DNA of 35,931 nt from Butyrivibrio sp. GTDB lineage: Bacteria; Bacillota; Clostridia; Lachnospirales; Lachnospiraceae. Below the pieces are notes generated by a model. The model ran no database searches, was not told the origin of the DNA, and was given only the letters and a program-made list of their open reading frames with translations. A program made the translations under genes and the position numbers. The first letter of the stretch is position 1; each line of letters begins with the position of its first letter. Shown piece by piece: positions 31,231 through 35,931 of the stretch. Location of the stretch: NCBI GenBank assembly GCA_024697425.1, contig JAILFT010000031.1, positions 1 through 35,931 on the forward strand, written 5' to 3'.

Positions 31231-31289
31231 TTCAAAGCTCGCTTGATTCCGTGAAATTCAAAGTCAAAATCCCTAGATCAAATTCAAAG
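31231..31289. repeat. Three TTCAAAG heptamers at 26-bp spacing
   Basis: TTCAAAG begins at 31231, 31257 and 31283, exactly 26 bp apart; the last two share the longer AAATTCAAAG. The sequence between them is not repeated. They lie in the 214-nt gap between the epimerase and the 101-aa gene. Confidence 0.5.
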
Positions 31290-31305
31290 CTGAGGGAGAT
31301 ATTTT

Positions 31306-32409
31306 TTATTTGAAAAACTTTAAAGTTGCTTCAACGCCTGATTTTAGGTCAAACTTTGCAGACCAGCCCAGGTCTTCTAATTTGGAGCTGTCCAGGGCTG
31401 ATCCCTTCATCATGTTATAGCTCTTTTTTTCTGCATCACCAGGATTCTCAAAAATCACCTTTACACCTGCTGCCGCAGCGATTTCTTCAGAAATCTCCCT
31501 GATGGAGACAATTGAATCCTTATTGGAAATATTATAGGCTTCTCCGCTTGTTCCATTGATCAGGATCGTCAAAAGAGCTGCCGCACTATCCAGGGTGTAG
31601 CAATAAGATCTTATCTGCTCACCGGCGCTCTTCATCACAATATCTTCTCCAGAAGCTGCATTCCTGGTAAAGGCTGCAGTTGCCCTGCTGTCTGCAGGTG
31701 TGATACCAGGACCATATGCATGACATGATCTGGCGATCACAAAGTCAACACCATGTTCCTGGTAATAAGAAGCACACAAAGTCTCAGCCGCCCTCTTGCT
31801 CATAGGATAACATGCGCGTGGATTAAGAATATCTACATATCCATAATCCGTTTCCTTAAATGTGTTCTCCTTTATATACTGTTCCTTCCCCTCTGATACA
31901 TCTTCCTGCTGATTTCCAAGGCTTACCTCATCATATGCAACCGGATTACCATAAATCTCGCCGGATGAAATAAGCAGCACTCTGCTGCCCTTTGACATAG
32001 CCGCAGAATCAAGGACTGTCTTTAATCCAAGTATATTACCAAGCATGGTTTCGACAGGTTCTGTTGACATCTTGGCAGGATCTGCATTGCTTGCACCGTG
32101 AATATAATAATCAGTTTGTGGAAGATACTCCCCTACTTTTGTAGCATCATATGAAACAAACTCATATTCACCATCCTGCAAAAGCCCATCAAATCTGGCA
32201 GCTGTCTTTTCCTTGTTTCTGCCTGCTATGATCAGCTTTATACCTGCGCTTTTTTCTTTATTCAAAAGAGCTATAATATCCACTACAGCAGAGCAGAGCA
32301 TACCTGTTGCACCGGTTATACAGATTGTTTTATTAAATAAAGTCGTGATGCCAGGCGTGGTTCTTACAACCAGCCTGACATCATCAAAATATTCCTTACA
32401 ATATCTCAT
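31306..32409 (-). CDS. NAD-dependent nucleotide-sugar epimerase/dehydratase
   Basis: A 367-aa extended short-chain dehydrogenase acting on a nucleotide sugar, probably for surface glycans. Seen: the cofactor loop ITGATGMLCSAVV (about 31-43), where the third Gly of GxxGxxG is Cys; LIIAGRN after strand 2; the catalytic Ser region LLISSGEIYGN (about 145); and YPMSKRAAE with Tyr and Lys (about 198-202), then RSCHAYGPG (about 226), typical of UDP-glucuronate decarboxylase and dTDP-glucose dehydratase relatives. Residues 1-27 precede the Rossmann fold and are unusual. It starts 3 nt after the preceding stop (AAGG as ribosome-binding site inside that gene). Substrate unknown. Confidence 0.85.
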   Translation of the reverse strand: MRYCKEYFDDVRLVVRTTPGITTLFNKTICITGATGMLCSAVVDIIALLNKEKSAGIKLIIAGRNKEKTAARFDGLLQDGEYEFVSYDATKVGEYLPQTDYYIHGASNADPAKMSTEPVETMLGNILGLKTVLDSAAMSKGSRVLLISSGEIYGNPVAYDEVSLGNQQEDVSEGKEQYIKENTFKETDYGYVDILNPRACYPMSKRAAETLCASYYQEHGVDFVIARSCHAYGPGITPADSRATAAFTRNAASGEDIVMKSAGEQIRSYCYTLDSAAALLTILINGTSGEAYNISNKDSIVSIREISEEIAAAAGVKVIFENPGDAEKKSYNMMKGSALDSSKLEDLGWSAKFDLKSGVEATLKFFK

Positions 32410-32412
32410 TTT

Positions 32413-34068
32413 TCATACCTTAAAACAGCTTCCGCCAACGAATTCTCTGCAAATTGAATTCTTTGGAAGGAAAGAATTATCAACACTTACAAAATAGTCA
32501 AGGAACTTAAGCAGTCTTTTTGCCTCGTAGTACTCCGGTTCATTTTTCCCTATTGAGAAAAGAAGCGGCTCAGCATACTGCTTTATAACAGCAAGCTCAT
32601 AGATTTGTGCTGAGTTGAACATCTCATCAGCCTCTTCCTGGAATGGGAATATATTAGCTTCCTCTCCCGCTCTTACAGAAGGCCACATATTGATGGTTGC
32701 CTTTGCACTAGCGCCTCTGGTCCTTGCATCCCTGACGATCCTTCTGAGAAGTCTTCCGTCAGTTGTAGGGATCCTGTTATGTGAATCAATACTAAGAGTA
32801 GTAAGAGCACTGATATAGATCTTGAATTTAGAACTTGCAGGAAGAGCATAGGACATTTCCTCGTTAAGTCCATGTATGCCTTCTATTACGAGAACATCCG
32901 ACTCACCAAGCTGCAGGAAATTGCCATTCATTTCTCTTTTGCCTGTAACAAAGTTAAATTCCGGCATCTCAACGCGCTCGCCATTTAAGAGCTTCACCAT
33001 ATCGTCATTAAACTGCTTAATATCCATAGCTCCAAGGCACTCAAAATCATAGCTTCCATCCAGGTGCTTGGGGGTAAACTCTCTGTTAACAAAATAGTTA
33101 TCAAGACTTATAGGATGCGGAACCATGCCATAAGTGCGAAGCTGTATGGAAAGTCTGTTGGCAAAGCTGGTCTTACCTGAAGAGCTTGGTCCTGCGATCA
33201 TTACAAACTTAATGTCTTTGCGGTCGTGGATCTTCTTGGCAATTTCACCGATCCTGCGCTCCTGCAATGCTTCCTGTACAAGGATCATCTCATTGATCCT
33301 TCCGGCACAGATCTGCTCATTGAGGTCGCCTACATTGTCAATTCCCATTCTGCTGCCCCAGTCACTGGCAAGCTTCATGGTTTCAAAGAGCTTTTCCCTG
33401 GGCTCAGAAACCTTTAAGAGATTGGGGTCAACCCTCATAGGAAGAGTAAGAAGCACGCCATCATGATATTTATCAAGCTGGAAATGCTCTATATACGAAG
33501 TATTAGGGCACATATAGCCATAAAAATAATCGTAAAAATCTTCAAGCTTATAGACATTAATCTCAGAGCTTCTCCTGTATTTCAAAAGAGAAACCTTGTC
33601 GGTCATGCCCTGCTTTTTGAATATCTCAATAGCCTCATCAAGAGGATAAACCTTCTTGGTGATCGGAAGAGCTTTGTCAATGAGCTCCTGAAACCTGTCA
33701 GAAACTTTTTTGACAAATTCATCAGTTATTTCAATGCCGCCTTTGATAGTGCAATAATAGCCATTACCAATGGTGAATTCCACCTTTGCCTTTGGCTGAC
33801 AATCCTTGCCTGCCACGTCTTTAACAGCTTTGATAAGCATCATTATCGCTGTTCTTCGCATGGTCTTATGGCCAATATCATCTGCAAAAGTGATAAAAGA
33901 CAGATCGCCATCCTTTTTCACTGTTTTAAAGAGTTCCCTTATCTTGCCATTATATATAACAGCGGCAATTCTGTACTTAAATTCTGACTGGTACTCTTTT
34001 GCTATCTGCTCAAATGTAGTTCCTTTTTCGTATTCTTTAGATACTCCATTTATTGTAATCTGCGGCAT
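32413..34068 (-). CDS. TGS-domain / uridine-kinase-like nucleoside kinase
   Basis: A 551-aa three-part protein. Residues 1-62 resemble a TGS domain (ITINGVSKEYEKGTTFEQIA), about 63-180 resemble the second additional domain of threonyl-tRNA synthetase (HKTMRRTAIMMLIKAV), and about 285-500 form a phosphoribulokinase/uridine kinase with Walker A GPSSSGKTSFANRL (about 293), the ISLDNYFVNRE segment (about 320) and VIEGIHGLN (about 395). Proteins of this build are common in Clostridia and usually annotated as nucleoside kinases; the true substrate and the role of the tRNA-synthetase-like half are not known to me. No aminoacylation core is present. AGGAG lies before the ATG; it follows trmK by 10 nt. 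Confidence 0.85.
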   Translation of the reverse strand: MPQITINGVSKEYEKGTTFEQIAKEYQSEFKYRIAAVIYNGKIRELFKTVKKDGDLSFITFADDIGHKTMRRTAIMMLIKAVKDVAGKDCQPKAKVEFTIGNGYYCTIKGGIEITDEFVKKVSDRFQELIDKALPITKKVYPLDEAIEIFKKQGMTDKVSLLKYRRSSEINVYKLEDFYDYFYGYMCPNTSYIEHFQLDKYHDGVLLTLPMRVDPNLLKVSEPREKLFETMKLASDWGSRMGIDNVGDLNEQICAGRINEMILVQEALQERRIGEIAKKIHDRKDIKFVMIAGPSSSGKTSFANRLSIQLRTYGMVPHPISLDNYFVNREFTPKHLDGSYDFECLGAMDIKQFNDDMVKLLNGERVEMPEFNFVTGKREMNGNFLQLGESDVLVIEGIHGLNEEMSYALPASSKFKIYISALTTLSIDSHNRIPTTDGRLLRRIVRDARTRGASAKATINMWPSVRAGEEANIFPFQEEADEMFNSAQIYELAVIKQYAEPLLFSIGKNEPEYYEAKRLLKFLDYFVSVDNSFLPKNSICREFVGGSCFKV

Positions 34069-34078
34069 AACGTCTCTC

Positions 34079-34864
34079 CTACCTCATTAAGATTTTTTGG
34101 GCAAAAGAAATATCGGACAACTCCTCCATTATCTCTTCTCTGCGCCCTGTATGGCTGTCATCAAGACTTTTCAAAATGCTCTCAAGAACCTGCCTGCCGT
34201 GATCCAAATACGGCACTAAAAGCGGCTCTTTTCTAACTAAATTACACTCGCCATAGCGGTTACATATCCTGATCATCTGATCTTTTTTGATATCACCGCT
34301 ATCTTTAAATAATGTTTCTAAAGTTTTATCAAATACGCTTTTATTGTCAAAAGAGCTGTCCATAACATCTACTTTCATAGGGAAATAGTACTTTCCATCC
34401 TCATAGACAACTCTTTCATCTGTAATAAGATATCCCTTATCTCTCAAAAACTGCCTGAACTCTTCATGATCAGACTGGGGCTGAAAGACTGCCTTTCTTA
34501 TGCCAAGATCATAGAGATTTCCCTCTTCTATGAGTCTCTCCATAAGCTTTCCCCCCATTCCTGCGATAACTATTGCATTTGCCTCGCCTTTCTCCAGCTC
34601 TTTTACGCCATCTGAAAGTCTGGTGGAAATTAAGTCTTCAAGGCCATATTCCGAGATGTTGGCACCTGCTGCTGAAAGAGGACCTTTCCTTACATCCATT
34701 GCAATCACAGACTCTGCAATGCCTCTCTGAACCAGATAAATAGACACATATCCGTGATCGCATCCAACATCTGCAGCCTTTAAAGCCTCACCGTCACTTT
34801 TAAGCATATCAGCAACGGTGATGAGCCTTTGGGACATTTTAAGTGATATATCTTCTCTACTCAT
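34079..34864 (-). CDS. trmK: tRNA (adenine-22-N1)-methyltransferase
   Basis: A 261-aa SAM-dependent enzyme that methylates N1 of A22 in the D-loop of tRNAs. Seen: the SAM site ADVGCDHGYVSIYL (about 31-44), VIAMDVRKGPL, and the signature VIAGMGGKLMERLIEEG (about 97-113) followed by FQPQSD (about 125), which are typical of the TrmK/YqfN family. Next to rpoD, as in Bacillus and other Firmicutes. A TTG at 34870 overlaps the rpoD stop; the ATG at 34864, 2 nt after that stop, is preferred and is probably translated by coupling. Confidence 0.92.
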   Translation of the reverse strand: MSREDISLKMSQRLITVADMLKSDGEALKAADVGCDHGYVSIYLVQRGIAESVIAMDVRKGPLSAAGANISEYGLEDLISTRLSDGVKELEKGEANAIVIAGMGGKLMERLIEEGNLYDLGIRKAVFQPQSDHEEFRQFLRDKGYLITDERVVYEDGKYYFPMKVDVMDSSFDNKSVFDKTLETLFKDSGDIKKDQMIRICNRYGECNLVRKEPLLVPYLDHGRQVLESILKSLDDSHTGRREEIMEELSDISFAQKILMR

Positions 34865-34866
34865 GA

Positions 34867-35931
34867 TCAATCAAGATAATCCTTGAGCTTGCGGCTGCGG
34901 CTTGGATGACGGAGCTTTCTAAGAGCCTTTGCCTCGATCTGACGGATACGCTCACGGGTTACGTTGAACTCTTTACCAACTTCTTCAAGAGTTCTTGCTC
35001 TTCCATCATCAAGACCAAATCTGAGTCGCAACACCTTCTGTTCACGCTCTGTAAGTGTTCCGAGAACCTCAACAAGCTGTTCCTTTAAGAGTGTAAAGGC
35101 TGCAGCATCTGCTGGTACAGGAACGTTATCATCCTGAATGAAATCACCAAGATGTGAATCTTCCTCTTCACCGATAGGTGTTTCCAAAGATACAGGCTCC
35201 TGAGAGATCTTAAGGATCTCACGTACACGCTCTACAGGCATATTCATCTCTTTTGCAACCTCTTCAGGAAGTGGCTCACGACCAAGCTCCTGGAGAAGCT
35301 GACGGCTTACACGGATAAGCTTATTGATAGTCTCAACCATGTGAACAGGAATACGGATCGTTCTGGCCTGATCGGCGATAGCTCTTGTGATAGCCTGTCT
35401 GATCCACCATGTAGCATATGTTGAGAACTTGAATCCCTTACGGAAATCGAACTTCTCAACAGCCTTGATAAGACCAAGGTTTCCTTCCTGGATAAGGTCA
35501 AGGAAAAGCATTCCTCTTCCTACATATCTCTTGGCAATACTTACAACAAGACGAAGGTTGGCCTCTGCAAGACGTTTTTTAGCCTCTTCACCCTCATAGA
35601 TTGCCTGATTTAATTCTTTCTTTTCAGCCTCTGAAAGCTCATTTTTATCCTTGTCATCATCAAGCTGTTTCTGAGCATCAGCGCCTGCTTCCATAGCTCT
35701 TGCAAGTTCGATTTCCTGATCAGCGTTAAGAAGCGGAACCTTACCAATTTCCTTAAGGTACATTCTTACAGGATCTTCAATGCTGATTCCATCAGGAACC
35801 GACAGGTCGATATTCTCCATATCTACCTCGTCCTCATCTGAAAGCATCATATCATCTTCATCAGGAAGGTCGTCGTCAACTTCAGAAACTCTAAGGACAT
35901 CGATTCCTGAGCTCTCAAGAACTTCAAGTAC
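34867..35931 (-). CDS. rpoD: RNA polymerase primary sigma factor, 5' end outside window
   Basis: The housekeeping sigma-70 factor (SigA/RpoD) directing RNA polymerase to promoters. The frame stays open to the right edge, so at least 355 codons are present and the N-terminus is cut; the ATGs at 35850 and 35847 are internal, since [20 protein letters not shown] upstream fits the acidic region 1.1. Seen: region 1.2 ([16 protein letters not shown]), region 2 with [20 protein letters not shown] and [17 protein letters not shown], region 3, and the region 4 helix-turn-helix ([20 protein letters not shown]) near the end. trmK follows within 2 nt. dnaG would be expected just outside the window. Confidence 0.97.
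   Translation of the reverse strand, partial: VLEVLESSGIDVLRVSEVDDDLPDEDDMMLSDEDEVDMENIDLSVPDGISIEDPVRMYLKEIGKVPLLNADQEIELARAMEAGADAQKQLDDDKDKNELSEAEKKELNQAIYEGEEAKKRLAEANLRLVVSIAKRYVGRGMLFLDLIQEGNLGLIKAVEKFDFRKGFKFSTYATWWIRQAITRAIADQARTIRIPVHMVETINKLIRVSRQLLQELGREPLPEEVAKEMNMPVERVREILKISQEPVSLETPIGEEEDSHLGDFIQDDNVPVPADAAAFTLLKEQLVEVLGTLTEREQKVLRLRFGLDDGRARTLEEVGKEFNVTRERIRQIEAKALRKLRHPSRSRKLKDYLD

Noticed and set aside
35847-35850. The double ATG as the true start of rpoD
   Set aside because: The frame continues upstream to the window edge with sequence typical of sigma region 1.1 and no ribosome-binding site precedes these ATGs.

Overview
The window looks like a chromosomal segment from a Lachnospiraceae bacterium, probably a Butyrivibrio-like gut or rumen Firmicute. 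The reasons are a PolC-type replicase, the Firmicute order pyrH-frr-uppS-cdsA-dxr-rseP-ispG-polC, rpoD followed by trmK, a type A RNase P RNA, a CadC/SmtB-type metal operon and a pectin (ketodeoxyuronate) pathway. Almost everything is on the minus strand; only a serine hydrolase (23036-24529) is on the plus strand. No tRNA, rRNA, CRISPR array, phage gene or transposase was seen. The assignment to an organism is inference from gene content and style only.

Layout from left to right (transcription mostly runs right to left). 1-2500: a metal-efflux operon, arsR - free HMA metal-binding protein - P1B ATPase (cut by the left edge), with a clear promoter covered by a perfect 32-bp inverted-repeat operator. 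2520-16897: one long housekeeping run that starts at a NodB-type deacetylase and a bactofilin and passes through pyrH, frr, uppS, cdsA, dxr, rseP, ispG and polC to a small membrane protein and a short pyruvate-kinase homologue. 16977-21131: aspartate-type aminotransferase, FeoA-FeoB fusion, PncC. 21241-22917: 23S rRNA uracil methyltransferase and a small unknown protein. 23036-25806: serine hydrolase and a membrane HD-GYP protein with a CBM2-like outer domain. 25906-29938: kduI-kduD-kdgA-kdgK, the complete route from 5-keto-4-deoxyuronate to pyruvate and glyceraldehyde 3-phosphate. 30182-30711: RNase P RNA with promoter and terminator. 30786-35931: an unknown 101-aa protein, a nucleotide-sugar epimerase, a TGS-uridine-kinase-like protein, TrmK and RpoD (cut by the right edge).

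The most unusual observation is a family of three intercistronic elements of about 170-183 nt (9569-9739, 13513-13682, 27945-28127), all in the same orientation relative to transcription. Each fills the gap from the stop codon of one gene to just before the ribosome-binding site of the next. Each folds into three hairpins closed by an outer stem. The stems differ in sequence between copies but stay complementary, while loops and internal loops are conserved. That pattern points to a selected RNA structure and matches no family I can name. Two copies interrupt the essential cell-envelope/isoprenoid operon and one interrupts the pectin operon.
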